A DNA stretch of 64,000 bases from an uncultured Rhodobacterales bacterium (GCA_903845215.1 CAIMWI010000036.1:1-64000), one strand, 5' to 3'. Positions 33,956-43,629 are shown, counted from the stretch's first letter. The notes: generated by a model not told the origin, from the sequence alone. Numbers and translations: made by a program.

Positions 33956-34993
33956 ATGACCCCTGACACCCACACAGATCAGTCCCGTCAGGACAGTGCC
34001 CGCGCTTGGGTTGTCAAACTCGCGCGCTACCGCGATCCGTCGACATGGCGCAGCTTGTTTGAACTGGCGGTGACGCTGGTACCCTTTGCCCTGCTATGGG
34101 CGCTGGCTTGGGCGGCGTTGGATGTGTCGGCTTGGCTGTCGGTGGCGATTGCCGTGGTGAACGGCGGGTTTTTGGTGCGGATTTTTATCATCCAGCACGA
34201 TTTGGGCCATGCGTCCTATTTCGGCAACCGCACGGCGGCCGATTGGCTCGGCCGCGCTTTGGGCGTGTTGACGCTGACGCCTTATGACGTATGGCGGCGC
34301 ACCCATGCGATCCACCACGCGCATCATGGCAACCTTGATCATCGCGGCATCGGCGATGTGCTGACGCTGACGGTCGATGAATACCGCGCCCGCAGTGCTT
34401 GGGGGCGGCTGATGTACCGGCTGTATCGCCACCCCTTGGTGCTGTTCGTGCTGGGGCCAAGCTATCTGTTCATCGTGCAAAACCGTTTGCCGGTGGGGCT
34501 GATGTCTTCGGGCTGGCGCTATTGGTTATCGGCCATGGGCACCAACGCCTTTATCGTGATGATTGTCGGCCTGATTGTATGGCTGGATGGTCTGATGCCG
34601 CTGTTGTTGATCTATATTCCCACCTCAGTGATCGGGGCGACGATTGGGGTTTGGCTGTTTTATGTGCAGCATCAGTTTGAACAGACCCATTGGGCCACGC
34701 CGCCCGATTGGCAGATTCACGATGCCGCCTTGGAAGGGTCGTCGCATTACAAACTGCCGCGCCCCTTGCAGTGGCTTACGGGCAATATCGGCATCCACCA
34801 TGTGCATCACCTTTACAGCCGCATTCCGTTTTATCGGTTGCCCGAGGTGCTGGCCGACCAGCCCGCGCTGGCGCAGGCGCAAAAGTTGACTGTCGGGCAA
34901 AGCCTGTCTTGCGTAAAGCTGAAGCTTTGGGATGAAAAGACCAAGCGGTTGCTCAGCTTTCGCCAGATGACCCGTTTGTACGGCCCCGCCTGA
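33956..34993 (+). CDS. Membrane fatty acid desaturase
   Basis: A 345-residue inner-membrane di-iron desaturase. The three histidine boxes are visible: HDLGHAS, HAIHHAHHG, and HHVHH near the C-terminus, with about four hydrophobic segments between them. It probably introduces a double bond into acyl chains of membrane lipids; chain length and position cannot be inferred. The start (ATG at 33956) follows a 119-bp gap with no clear promoter. Confidence 0.88.
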   Translation: MTPDTHTDQSRQDSARAWVVKLARYRDPSTWRSLFELAVTLVPFALLWALAWAALDVSAWLSVAIAVVNGGFLVRIFIIQHDLGHASYFGNRTAADWLGRALGVLTLTPYDVWRRTHAIHHAHHGNLDHRGIGDVLTLTVDEYRARSAWGRLMYRLYRHPLVLFVLGPSYLFIVQNRLPVGLMSSGWRYWLSAMGTNAFIVMIVGLIVWLDGLMPLLLIYIPTSVIGATIGVWLFYVQHQFEQTHWATPPDWQIHDAALEGSSHYKLPRPLQWLTGNIGIHHVHHLYSRIPFYRLPEVLADQPALAQAQKLTVGQSLSCVKLKLWDEKTKRLLSFRQMTRLYGPA

Positions 34994-34997
34994 TCGT

Positions 34998-35020
34998 TTT
35001 CAGACTTGCCCAAATATCCA
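34998..35020 (-). repeat. Intergenic element, copy 2 (degenerate core)
   Basis: The core on the minus strand aligns without gaps to copies 1, 3 and 6 (GATATTT, then GGGCAAG, then TGAA). The GC-rich arms are not clear. It lies between the desaturase and YcaQ-like genes. Confidence 0.45.
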
Positions 35021-35087
35021 TAAAGCAGCGCCCGATCCCAGATCGCGGCATCTTGGCGCGTGGCGCACCTCCTGCTAGCGTCGTGAT

Positions 35088-36293
35088 ATGTTCCTGTCCA
35101 ACCTCGACGCCCGCCGCCTTTTCCTGCACCGCCACGACTTGGCAGAGCCGCCGACCGGCCCTGCCAGTGGCCCTGCACTGGCGGATTTGGTCGACCGTTT
35201 GGGCTTTGTACAGGTCGACAGCATCAACACCGTCGAACGCGCCCACCATATGATCTTATGGTCGCGGCGACACAGCTATAAGCCTGCCGCGCTGCATCAC
35301 CTGATCGAACAAGACCGCACCCTATGGGAGCATTGGACCCACGATGCCGCCATCTTGCCCACGGCCCTGCACGGCCATTGGCACCACCGGTTCGCCAGCG
35401 ATGCCATCCGCTTGCGCGCCAATTGGGCCAACTGGTTTCGCCCCGGATACGAGGCACTGTTCGAGACGATCTTGGCCCGAATCCAAGCCGAAGGCCCCGT
35501 GACCACCGCCGATGTCGGCGGGCAAGAACCGCGCGGTTCTGGCGGTTGGTGGGATTGGCACCCCTCTAAAACCGCGCTGGAGTGGCTGTGGCGCACGGGG
35601 CAGCTGGCCATCACACGGCGCGAGGGGTTTCGCAAGGTCTATGATCTGACAGAGCGGGTGATCCCGCAAGTCCACCGCGCACCCATCGGCGACCGCGCGC
35701 AGATGATTGATTGGGCCTGCACCTCAGCCCTTGACCGTTTGGGTTTTGCCGACCCAAGCGAACTGCGCGCCTTTTGGCAGCTGATCACCCCGCAAGAGGC
35801 GAAGCTTTGGGCGCAAGCCGCCCTAATGCAGGGCCAAATTGCACGGGTTGAGATTGAGGGCGCTGATGGCCGCCGCAAACCAAGCCTTGCTCGCCCTGAT
35901 GTGCTTCAGGCGGCAGCAGAGGCCCCCGAACCGCCGTCCAAGCGCCTTCGCATCCTATCGCCCTTTGATCCCGCCCTGCGCGACCGCGACCGCGCCGAAT
36001 TTCTGTTCGGCTTTCACTACCGGATCGAAGTGTTCGTCCCCGAACCCAAACGCAAATACGGCTACTACGTCTTTCCCGTTCTGGAAGGCAGTCGCCTGAT
36101 TGGCCGCCTTGACGCCAAGGCCCTGCGCGGGCAATCCACCCTGCACCTTCGCGCCTTTTGGCCAGAGGCGGGCGTGACCCTGACCGCTGCCCGTTTGCAG
36201 CGGCTGGACGCCGAATTGGACCGTCTGGCGACATTCGCGGGGTGCGATCGGGTGGAACGCGCCGACGGTTGGCAGCGCGGCACGCTGGCGTAG
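35088..36293 (+). CDS. YcaQ-type winged-helix DNA glycosylase-like protein
   Basis: A 401-residue protein of the HTH_42/YcaQ family, whose E. coli member unhooks DNA interstrand crosslinks. The characteristic phrase QVDSINTVERAHHMILWSR is near residue 40, followed by the WEHWTHDAAILP segment and a helical C-terminal half. The catalytic residues of E. coli YcaQ sit in the QxQxD-like region; here the corresponding stretch is QVDSIN. It is cytosolic and single-gene. AlkZ-type proteins of the same family protect against azinomycin, so a repair or drug-tolerance role is plausible. Confidence 0.85.
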   Translation: MFLSNLDARRLFLHRHDLAEPPTGPASGPALADLVDRLGFVQVDSINTVERAHHMILWSRRHSYKPAALHHLIEQDRTLWEHWTHDAAILPTALHGHWHHRFASDAIRLRANWANWFRPGYEALFETILARIQAEGPVTTADVGGQEPRGSGGWWDWHPSKTALEWLWRTGQLAITRREGFRKVYDLTERVIPQVHRAPIGDRAQMIDWACTSALDRLGFADPSELRAFWQLITPQEAKLWAQAALMQGQIARVEIEGADGRRKPSLARPDVLQAAAEAPEPPSKRLRILSPFDPALRDRDRAEFLFGFHYRIEVFVPEPKRKYGYYVFPVLEGSRLIGRLDAKALRGQSTLHLRAFWPEAGVTLTAARLQRLDAELDRLATFAGCDRVERADGWQRGTLA

Positions 36294-36296
36294 GGG

Positions 36297-36319
36297 TGAG
36301 TATTTAGACCAAGATGAAT
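36297..36319 (+). repeat. Intergenic element, copy 3 (core only)
   Basis: GAGTATTT, 3 nt, CCAAGATGAA on the plus strand, 3 bp after the stop of the YcaQ-like gene and 6 bp before the end of the convergent hydrolase gene. The GC-rich arms are missing. Confidence 0.65.
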
Positions 36320-36325
36320 GGGGGG

Positions 36326-37108
36326 TTATAGCCCGTCAAGGCAGGCTGTCATCAAGGGTGAGTTTGGGTCTGCCAAATCGTCGATTACGTTGAAATGGTG
36401 CAGGTTGGGGGCGACGGTCCAGTCGCAGGCCCAAGCCTCTGACAGGGTGCGCGCTTGCCACAGAAAGGCGGGGCGTTCATTTCCGCCAACCCAGACATGG
36501 GCACGGCAGTCTGACCGGAGGGTAAGGCGGGCGGGGCTTTCGCGCGCGACCTCGTTGGTATCCAACTGCAGATCGGCGTTCATGGCGGTTTGGCGCAGCG
36601 GTTCCAACTCGGCCAAAGGCGAGATTGGGACGACACGGCGCACTTGCGGTAAGGCCTGATCGGCGCAGCCCATGCGCGCGGCAAGATGGCCGCCTGCGGA
36701 ATGGCCCGTCACCACGACAGCGCCGGCCACAAGAGCCGAGGCGGCGTGGATGGCTTGCGCCACTTCGTTTGTCATATGCGCGATGCAGGCTTGCGGGGCC
36801 AGCGTATACGAGGGCATCGCGCAAGCCCACCCATGCCCCAATGCCCCCGCCGCCAGATGCGACCAAGTTTCCCGCCCGAAGGCCAGCCAATAGCCGCCAT
36901 GGATAAAGACCAGCAGGCCCTTGGGCTGGCCTTGGGGGTAAAACAGATCAAACCGCTGGCGCGGTTCGGGGCCATAGGCAAGATCCAGAACCGCCCGCGG
37001 CCCAAGGCTTTCGCGAAAGGCTTGGGCCGCGGCCGTCCAGCGGGGGGGATAAGCCTCTGCCCCGGGAATATAGGCGCCGTTCTGATAGGCTTGGTCAAAA
37101 TCCTGCAT
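36326..37108 (-). CDS. Alpha/beta hydrolase, arylformamidase-like
   Basis: A 260-residue cytosolic hydrolase with the HGGYW oxyanion motif, nucleophile Ser in GHSAGGHLAARM, and a C-terminal catalytic His in LHHFNVIDDL. This arrangement resembles kynurenine formamidase (KynB-like/AFMID) and related esterases, but no tryptophan-degradation gene is adjacent, so the substrate is unsettled. The ATG at 37108 is preceded by AAGGG 8 nt upstream. It is divergent from the aldehyde dehydrogenase gene. Confidence 0.8.
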   Translation of the reverse strand: MQDFDQAYQNGAYIPGAEAYPPRWTAAAQAFRESLGPRAVLDLAYGPEPRQRFDLFYPQGQPKGLLVFIHGGYWLAFGRETWSHLAAGALGHGWACAMPSYTLAPQACIAHMTNEVAQAIHAASALVAGAVVVTGHSAGGHLAARMGCADQALPQVRRVVPISPLAELEPLRQTAMNADLQLDTNEVARESPARLTLRSDCRAHVWVGGNERPAFLWQARTLSEAWACDWTVAPNLHHFNVIDDLADPNSPLMTACLDGL

Positions 37109-37209
37109 TTTGTCTGCCCTTGGCCTTTTAATTGGATCACGCACCCCGAACTGGACTTTTGCCCCCGCCTGCGCCATTGCAAGCACAACGACATTTGGAG
37201 GCCCAACTG

Positions 37210-38688
37210 ATGCTTGATTCCGTAACTGATCTGCTTGGCATGCTTAAAGACCCAACGCTGTTGCCCAACAAGGCCTATGTGGCGGGTGAATGGGTGGATG
37301 CGGCTGATGGCGCGACCTTTGCCGTCACCAACCCCGCGCGCGGCGATGTCATCGCCCATGTGCCCGATCTGACACGCGCCGATGCCGCCCGCGCCATCGC
37401 CGCTGCCGACAAGGCCCGCCACGAATGGGCCGCACGCACCGGCAAGGAACGCGCCGCGATCTTGCGCAAATGGTATGACCTGTGCATCGCCAACCAAGAC
37501 GACCTTGGCACGATCCTAACCGCCGAACAGGGCAAACCCCTGCCCGAAGCGAAAGGCGAAGTGGTTTACGGCGCAAGCTTTATCGAATGGTTCGGTGAAG
37601 AGGCCAAGCGCATCTACGGCGAAACCATCCCCGGCCACCAGCGCGACAAACGCATCACCGTCATCAAACAGCCAATCGGCGTGGCGGCTTCGATCACGCC
37701 GTGGAACTTTCCAAACGCCATGATCGCGCGCAAAGTCGCGCCCGCCTTGGCCGCAGGCTGCGGCTTTGTTTGCCGACCTGCTGCTGAAACGCCGCTTTCC
37801 GCCATCGCTTTGGCCGTTTTGGCTGAACGCGCCGGCGTTCCGGGCGGGGTGTTTTCGGTCATCACCTCGAAACGCTCGTCCGACATTGGCAAAGAGTTCT
37901 GCGAGAACCCGTCGGTGCGCAAACTGACCTTCACCGGATCAACCGAGGTGGGCCGTATTCTGCTGCGTCAGGCGGCGGAACAGGTTCTGAAGTGCTCGAT
38001 GGAGCTGGGGGGCAACGCGCCGTTCATCGTGTTTGACGATGCCGATCTGGACAAGGCCGTCGAAGGCGCAATGATTTCCAAATTCCGCAACAATGGCCAA
38101 ACCTGTGTTTGCGCCAACCGGATTTATGTGCAAGCGGGGGTCTATGATGCCTTTGCCCAAAAGCTGTCGGTGGCTGTGCAAAAGCTGGCGATTGGCGATG
38201 GGTTGCAAGCGGGCACCACCACGGGCCCCTTGATCAACGAATCCGCCGTGGAAAAGGTGCAAGAACATATCGCAGATGTTCTGGCTTCGGGTGGCAAGGT
38301 GCTGACGGGCGGCAAGCGCCATGCACTGGGCGGCACGTTCTTTGAACCCACCGTGGTGACGGGCGTGTTGCCCACCGCCAAGGTCGCAACCGAAGAAACA
38401 TTTGGCCCACTTGCCCCCCTGTTCAAATTCGATACCGAAGAAGAGATCATCGCGCTGGCGAATGACACGATCTTTGGCCTTGCCTCGTACTTCTACTCCC
38501 GCGACATCGGCCGGATCACCCGTGTGCAAGAGGCGCTGGAATACGGCATGGTCGGCGTGAACACCGGCCTGATTTCCACCGAGGTCGCGCCCTTTGGCGG
38601 TGTGAAGCAATCCGGCCTTGGCCGCGAAGGCAGCCACCACGGGATCGAAGACTATATGGAAATGAAATACATCTGCCTGTCGATCTAA
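37210..38688 (+). CDS. gabD: NAD(P)-dependent succinate-semialdehyde dehydrogenase
   Basis: A 492-residue aldehyde dehydrogenase, closest by eye to GabD-type succinate-semialdehyde dehydrogenases (GITPWNFP-like stretch [23 protein letters not shown] with the catalytic Glu, and the nucleophile Cys299 in GQTCVCANR). It would oxidise succinate semialdehyde to succinate in GABA breakdown. The cofactor-binding Lys in the usual KPA motif is Arg189 here (CRPAAETP). GGAGG lies 8 nt before the ATG at 37210. A GC-rich hairpin follows the stop. Confidence 0.9.
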   Translation: MLDSVTDLLGMLKDPTLLPNKAYVAGEWVDAADGATFAVTNPARGDVIAHVPDLTRADAARAIAAADKARHEWAARTGKERAAILRKWYDLCIANQDDLGTILTAEQGKPLPEAKGEVVYGASFIEWFGEEAKRIYGETIPGHQRDKRITVIKQPIGVAASITPWNFPNAMIARKVAPALAAGCGFVCRPAAETPLSAIALAVLAERAGVPGGVFSVITSKRSSDIGKEFCENPSVRKLTFTGSTEVGRILLRQAAEQVLKCSMELGGNAPFIVFDDADLDKAVEGAMISKFRNNGQTCVCANRIYVQAGVYDAFAQKLSVAVQKLAIGDGLQAGTTTGPLINESAVEKVQEHIADVLASGGKVLTGGKRHALGGTFFEPTVVTGVLPTAKVATEETFGPLAPLFKFDTEEEIIALANDTIFGLASYFYSRDIGRITRVQEALEYGMVGVNTGLISTEVAPFGGVKQSGLGREGSHHGIEDYMEMKYICLSI

Positions 38689-38697
38689 CCGCTTTGG

Positions 38698-38721
38698 CCC
38701 CGGCGGTTCGCGCCGCCGGGG
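38698..38721 (+). terminator. GC-rich hairpin after gabD
   Basis: CCCCGGCGG and CCGCCGGGG pair perfectly around TTCGCG, 9 nt after the gabD stop. There is no T-tract, so it may stabilise the mRNA end or act as a pause site. Confidence 0.6.
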
Positions 38722-38811
38722 TCGTGCCTGACCAAGCCTTTGTCGCCAATCGCAGCGACACTGTCACAAAGCTTGCGCAAGATGGCCCCATCCAACCAAG
38801 GGAGCCACTCT

Positions 38812-39165
38812 ATGCAAACTGTCATCAAACTTCCCCCCACCACCGGATCAACCCCGTCCACCGACGACTTGGACGGCTGGGTTGTCACCGCTGGCACCCC
38901 CAAGATGAAGACTTGGGTGCTGCACACCTCAGCTGCTGGCGACATGATGTCGGGCATTTGGGAATGCACCAAAGGGGCCTATCATGCCACCTATACGGCT
39001 TATGAATATGTCGTGCTGATCGCAGGCCGCATCACCATTACCCCCGATGGCGGCACGCCGGTGACCGTACAAGCCGGTGATTCCTTTGTTGTGGAACCCA
39101 CGTTCAAAGGAACATGGGTGATCGAGGAAGATGTGCGCAAGCATTTTGATTTCCGTTTGAAATAA
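38812..39165 (+). CDS. Cupin (cupin_3/DUF861) domain protein
   Basis: A 117-residue single-domain beta-barrel protein. It resembles the ureidoglycine-aminohydrolase-type cupin_3 family: IWECTKGAYHATYTAYEYVVLIAG, then TVQAGDSFVVEPTFKGTWVIEEDVRKHF. Key metal-binding positions are not obvious. AGGGAG lies 7 nt before the ATG. A TGTCACAA motif is 43 bp upstream. The substrate is unknown. Confidence 0.8.
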   Translation: MQTVIKLPPTTGSTPSTDDLDGWVVTAGTPKMKTWVLHTSAAGDMMSGIWECTKGAYHATYTAYEYVVLIAGRITITPDGGTPVTVQAGDSFVVEPTFKGTWVIEEDVRKHFDFRLK

Positions 39166-39183
39166 TAGGCTTAGTTAAACTTT

Positions 39184-39220
39184 CAGGGTCTTGTTATCGC
39201 CTAGCAAGGCCCTGATTTTG
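39184..39220 (+). terminator. Intrinsic terminator of the cupin gene
   Basis: CAGGGTCTTG and CAAGGCCCTG (one G-U) form a 10-bp stem with an 11-nt loop, followed by ATTTTG. Confidence 0.75.
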
Positions 39221-39314
39221 CCTATCGCCCGCCCAAGCCCCATGTTCGATCCAAGGCAAACGCCACAGCAGGTTCTGTGACTTTGGCCCATCAGCCACCC
39301 GAAAGGATCACGAC

Positions 39315-39794
39315 ATGGTTACGCTTTTCTCCTCTGCCAAACGCGCTTTGATTTCCGGCTCTGTCGCTTTGGCGCTTCTAAGCACCTCGGTGGCCCCAGC
39401 CATGGCTTGGGGCCAGCGCGAGCAAGATTTCACCAAGGGGGCGCTATCGGTCTTGGCCTTGGGGGCCATCTTGCGGGATGCACGCCACCACAGCACCCAG
39501 GAGAACCGCCCGCCCGTCTATTACCCGGTGCAGCCGCGTCCGGTTTATCACGCACCCGTTCAAAGCTACTACGCAACACCCGCAGCTCAGGCCTTTCAGA
39601 CCTATACAACCGCAGAGCGCCGGCGAATCCAAGCAGCCCTTGCCAACTATGGCTATTACACAGGCTATGTGGACGGAAGTTTTGGCCCCGGCACCTATCG
39701 GGCGATCACAGCCTATGCCCGCGAGTCAGGCCAGATGGCCACGCTGGAAACGCGCGGCGGGGTTTATGGGTTGCTGGATGGCCTGATCTACTAA
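39315..39794 (+). CDS. Secreted protein with a C-terminal peptidoglycan-binding domain
   Basis: A 159-residue protein with a signal peptide (cleavage near PAMAWG), a Pro/Tyr-rich linker (about residues 60-95, for example YYPVQPRPVYHAPVQ), and a PG_binding_1-like repeat at about residues 95-150 (IQAALANYGYYTGYVDGSFGPGTYRAITAY). The latter anchors proteins to the wall. No catalytic domain is present. AAAGGA lies 7 nt before the ATG. It is convergent with glcF. Confidence 0.82.
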   Translation: MVTLFSSAKRALISGSVALALLSTSVAPAMAWGQREQDFTKGALSVLALGAILRDARHHSTQENRPPVYYPVQPRPVYHAPVQSYYATPAAQAFQTYTTAERRRIQAALANYGYYTGYVDGSFGPGTYRAITAYARESGQMATLETRGGVYGLLDGLIY

Positions 39795-39803
39795 GGCCGC
39801 GTC

Positions 39804-41102
39804 TTAGGCCCCGTGCTTTTGGCGAAGTGCCAAGGGCAGGGGGCCACCGGTCGCCCAATCCAGCAGGCTGACCGTATGCACCACCGGCACGCCCGCCTCT
39901 TGCGCGATCTGGATCATGCAACCCAGATTGCCCGCCGCAATCACATCAGGCTTGCGCGCCATCAGGGTTTTCACCTTGCGCTGGCGCAACTGGCCCGAGA
40001 TTTCGGGCTGTAAGATATTATACGTCCCCGCCGATCCGCAGCACAGATGGCTGTCGGCGGGTTCGCTGACCTTAAAGCCCGCTTGGGTCAGCAGGTCTTT
40101 GGGCAGTGTTTTGATTTTTTGCCCATGCTGCAGCGAACAGGCGGCGTGATAGGCCACAGCCAGCCCTTTGGGGGCGGTTTGGGGCAGGCCAAGGGCGGCA
40201 ATCACCTCGGTTACATCACGGGCCAGCCCTGCCACTTGGGTGGCATCGGCGGCCAGTGGTTCTTGCGCCAGAAGGTGGCCGTAATCTTTCAGCGTTGACC
40301 CGCAGCCCGAGGTGTTGATGACCAAGGCATCCAGCGGCCCCGCACGGTGCGCCGCCATCACCGCGCGCACCATGCTGCGCGCCTTGGGCAGGGCGGCATT
40401 TTCTTGCCCCATATGCAGCGGCAAGGCCCCGCAGCAACCCATGTTGGGGGGCACCACCACCTCGGCCCCAAGCCGTGTCAGCAGGCGGATCGTGGCATCG
40501 TTGATTTCCGTATCCAGCGCCTTTTGCACGCAGCCCGTCATCAGCGCCACGCGCATTTTGCGCGGGCCAAGGGCTGGAAAGACCTGCGCATCATCGTTGC
40601 GGCTGACGGGGGGCAGGGTTTTGGGCACCAAGGCCAGCAACGCCTGAACCCGCGCATCGGGGATCAGCCGCGCCAAAGGCCGTGTCAGGCGGGCGGCAAA
40701 AACCGCCAGACGAAAGCGGGTGGGATAGGGCATCACCGCCACCAGCACCGCGCGCAGCGCCCTGTCCATCCATGGGCGGCGATAGGTCTTTTCGACATGA
40801 TCGCGGCCCAGTTCGATCAGGTGGGCGTAATCCACGCCCGACGGGCAGGTCGTGGTACAGGCCAAGCACGACAGGCAGCGGTCGATATGCTTGGCGGTTT
40901 TGGCATCGGCCGCGCGGCCGGATTCCAGCATTTCCTTGATGAGATAGATGCGCCCCCTTGGGCTGTCCAACTCATCGCCCAGCACCTGATAGCTGGGGCA
41001 GGTGGCGGTGCATAAGCCGCAATGCACGCAGGCGCGCAGGATCTTGTTCGCCTCGGCCAGCTTCGGGTCGCTCAGTTGCGCATCGCTAAAGAAGGTTTGC
41101 AT
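39804..41102 (-). CDS. glcF: Glycolate oxidase iron-sulfur subunit
   Basis: A 432-residue protein with two 4Fe-4S cluster motifs (CVHCGLCTATCP and CLSCLACTTTCPSG) and two CCG-type domains (GCCGALPLHMGQ and LCCGSAGTY). It passes electrons from glycolate oxidation to the membrane quinone pool. Its start overlaps the glcE stop at 41102, and it is the last gene of glcDEF. Confidence 0.95.
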   Translation of the reverse strand: MQTFFSDAQLSDPKLAEANKILRACVHCGLCTATCPSYQVLGDELDSPRGRIYLIKEMLESGRAADAKTAKHIDRCLSCLACTTTCPSGVDYAHLIELGRDHVEKTYRRPWMDRALRAVLVAVMPYPTRFRLAVFAARLTRPLARLIPDARVQALLALVPKTLPPVSRNDDAQVFPALGPRKMRVALMTGCVQKALDTEINDATIRLLTRLGAEVVVPPNMGCCGALPLHMGQENAALPKARSMVRAVMAAHRAGPLDALVINTSGCGSTLKDYGHLLAQEPLAADATQVAGLARDVTEVIAALGLPQTAPKGLAVAYHAACSLQHGQKIKTLPKDLLTQAGFKVSEPADSHLCCGSAGTYNILQPEISGQLRQRKVKTLMARKPDVIAAGNLGCMIQIAQEAGVPVVHTVSLLDWATGGPLPLALRQKHGA

Positions 41103-42199
41103 CAGCCCATGATCCCTGCGTTCAAAATCCCCTTGGGATCAAACTGCGCGCGAAGGGCGCGCGACAGCGCCGCAACCCCCGCAGCCTCGGGTGCAAAAGC
41201 CGCAGCGCCAGTGCCGCGCATCAAGGTTGCGTGGCCCACGCCCGCCACAGCGCCCCTGATCAGCGCCGCCCCTGCATCGCCCAAGCCCTGCACGGCGATC
41301 CAGATCAACCCACCGCCCCAATCAAAGATCGCCTGATGCGCCACACCCGCCAAGGCCGCCACAACCCCTTCAGCCGCTGTAGGTTTGCACGACACGCGCC
41401 ACAGCGCCCCATCGTTTAACCCCTGCGCATCGCGCACCCCGACCCACAGCGCATCGCCCGCCGTTTCCACCCAATCCCCGCCAAGCAGCGCTTTCAGCGA
41501 GGCCACACGGTAGCGCACCGATGCCTCCATCCCCTCGACCCGCAGCGCCGCGCCAAAGGGGCCGTAGGCAGCGCCCGACACTTCAAACGGCGACCCCAGC
41601 GCGCGGCGCAGCAAGGCCAGTCCCGCGCTTAAAGGCACCTGCGTCTGCAACGTCACCGCACATTCCGGCACGGCTTGCAGCTTGAACGCCACCTGAGTGA
41701 TCACGCCCAAAGTGCCATGACTGCCCGCCATTAGCTTGACCAAATCCAGACCGGTGACATTCTTCATCACCCGCCCGCCCGATTTCACAACCGTGCCCAT
41801 CCCATCCACAAAGCGCACGCCGATCAGATGATCCCGCGCCGCCCCCGCCTGCACCCTGCGCGGGCCGCTGGCGTTGGTGGCCACGACCCCGCCAAGCGTG
41901 GAAACCCCGTGCCGCTGCAAAGCCCTGCGCAAATCAGGTGCCTCAAAGGCCAAGCGTTGGTTTTGGGCGGATAAAACCGCCTCAACCTCGGCCAAGGGGG
42001 TTCCAGCGCCGGCAACCAAGGTTAAGGCGCCCGGTTCATATAAGCTTATGCCCGACAAGCCCGCCGTTTCCAGCACCGTCCCCGGCCCATAGGCCACCCC
42101 CCGCGTGCCACCGCCGCGCAGCGAGACAGGGCCTTCGGCCGCGCGGATCATCTCGCCCAGTTCCGCCTCACTTTGCGGCTGCAATACAAGCGGTGTCAT
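41102..42199 (-). CDS. glcE: Glycolate oxidase FAD-binding subunit
   Basis: A 365-residue FAD-binding protein of the FAD_binding_4 family, shorter than GlcD, with RGGGTRGVAYG near the N-terminus, STLGGVVATNASGPRRVQAGAARDHLIG and the GTLGVITQVAFKL stretch. It forms the glycolate dehydrogenase complex with GlcD and GlcF. The ATG at 42199 overlaps the glcD stop (ATGA). Confidence 0.93.
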   Translation of the reverse strand: MTPLVLQPQSEAELGEMIRAAEGPVSLRGGGTRGVAYGPGTVLETAGLSGISLYEPGALTLVAGAGTPLAEVEAVLSAQNQRLAFEAPDLRRALQRHGVSTLGGVVATNASGPRRVQAGAARDHLIGVRFVDGMGTVVKSGGRVMKNVTGLDLVKLMAGSHGTLGVITQVAFKLQAVPECAVTLQTQVPLSAGLALLRRALGSPFEVSGAAYGPFGAALRVEGMEASVRYRVASLKALLGGDWVETAGDALWVGVRDAQGLNDGALWRVSCKPTAAEGVVAALAGVAHQAIFDWGGGLIWIAVQGLGDAGAALIRGAVAGVGHATLMRGTGAAAFAPEAAGVAALSRALRAQFDPKGILNAGIMG

Positions 42200-43629
42200 G
42201 ATGCACGGCGGCTGGCGGTGACATCCAGCGGAAAGACCTTGGCGGGGTTTAAAAGCCAATCGGGGTCAAAGACATCTTTGACACGCAACTGCGCCTCAAG
42301 ATCGGCGGGGTTGAATTGCACCGGCATCAGGTCGCGCTTTTCCACCCCCACGCCGTGTTCGCCCGTTAGGCAACCGCCCACCTCGACACACAGCTTCAAG
42401 ATATCTGCGCCCAAAGCCTCGCACAGTTCCAGATCGCCAGGTTTGTTGGCGTTGTACAGGATCAAGGGGTGCATGTTGCCATCGCCCGCGTGAAAGACAT
42501 TGGCCACCGACAGGCCGACAGCGGCACTCATCTCGGCAATGCGGCGCAGGACATAGGGCAGTTCCGACACGGGGATCGTGCCATCCAAGCACATGTAATC
42601 GGCGATATTGCCCATCGCCCCGAAGGCCGATTTGCGCCCCAGCCAGATCTTGCGGCTTTCCTCTTCCGATCCGCTTTCGCGGTAGGCCACCGGATTGTGG
42701 CGCAGTGCGATGTCTTTGATCCGCGCCAGTTGCGCGTCAATCTCGGCGGGGCTGCCCTCGACCTCGACGATCAGCAGGGCTTCGCAATCGGGGTAGCCCG
42801 CCTTGGCGAAGTCTTCGCAGGCGCGGATACAGGGGCGGTCCATGAATTCAATCGCCACGGGCAAAAGGCCGGCGCGGATGATATCGGCCACACAGGCCCC
42901 CGCGACTTCGTTGGCGGCAAAGCCCATCAACACGGGCCGCGCGCCTTCGGGCTTGGGCAGAATGCGCAGGTAAGCTTCGGTCACAATGCCCAACTGGCCC
43001 TCGGATCCGCAGATCACGCCCAACAGGTCTAGCCCCGGCGCATCCGACCAAGGGCCGCCGATCTCCACCACCTCGCCGCTCATCAAGACGATGGTCACAC
43101 CCAGCAGGTTGTTGGTTGTCACCCCATATTTCAAGCAATGCGCCCCGCCCGAGTTCATGGCGATATTGCCCGCAATGGCGCAGGCCAGCTGGCTTGACGG
43201 GTCAGGCGCATAAAACCACCCATCGGCTTCGACCGCCCCCGTGACGGCCAGATTGGTGCGTCCGGTTTGCACGCGGATAAAGCGGTTGTCGTAATCGGTC
43301 TCGATCACGGCATTCATCCGCGCCACCCCCAGAACCACGCAATCCGCCGTCGGAAAACTGCCCCCCGCCAGCGAAGTGCCCGCCCCCCTTGGCACGACCT
43401 TGACCCCCATCTGGCTGCACAGGCGCAAAACGGCTGAAACCTCGGCGGTTGTGCGCGGCAAAACCACCGCCAAAGGCGCGCAGCGATAAGCCGCCAGCGC
43501 ATCGCATTCATAGGCCCGGGTTTCGGCAGGGTCGGCGATCACCGCATCAGCCGGCAGCACGCCGCGCAGGCGTGCGATCAGCCCATCGCGGGCGTTCAAA
43601 ATCCGTTGGTCGGGCAGTGGCATATCCAT
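42196..43629 (-). CDS. glcD: Glycolate oxidase catalytic subunit GlcD
   Basis: A 477-residue FAD-linked oxidase that oxidises glycolate (and often lactate) to glyoxylate. The FAD-binding motif VVPRGAGTSLAGGSFP, NIAMNSGGAHCLKYGVT and the C-terminal HAGDGNMHPL and GEHGVGVEKR (typical of GlcD) are present. GGGGA lies 6 nt before the ATG at 43629; a second in-frame ATG is 6 nt downstream. glcDEF is the transcription order. Confidence 0.95.
   Translation of the reverse strand: MDMPLPDQRILNARDGLIARLRGVLPADAVIADPAETRAYECDALAAYRCAPLAVVLPRTTAEVSAVLRLCSQMGVKVVPRGAGTSLAGGSFPTADCVVLGVARMNAVIETDYDNRFIRVQTGRTNLAVTGAVEADGWFYAPDPSSQLACAIAGNIAMNSGGAHCLKYGVTTNNLLGVTIVLMSGEVVEIGGPWSDAPGLDLLGVICGSEGQLGIVTEAYLRILPKPEGARPVLMGFAANEVAGACVADIIRAGLLPVAIEFMDRPCIRACEDFAKAGYPDCEALLIVEVEGSPAEIDAQLARIKDIALRHNPVAYRESGSEEESRKIWLGRKSAFGAMGNIADYMCLDGTIPVSELPYVLRRIAEMSAAVGLSVANVFHAGDGNMHPLILYNANKPGDLELCEALGADILKLCVEVGGCLTGEHGVGVEKRDLMPVQFNPADLEAQLRVKDVFDPDWLLNPAKVFPLDVTASRRAS

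Noticed and set aside
38762..38778. Possible sigma54 promoter (TGTCAC-N5-TTGC) before the cupin gene
   Set aside because: The invariant GG of the -24 element is GT here, so it does not meet the consensus.
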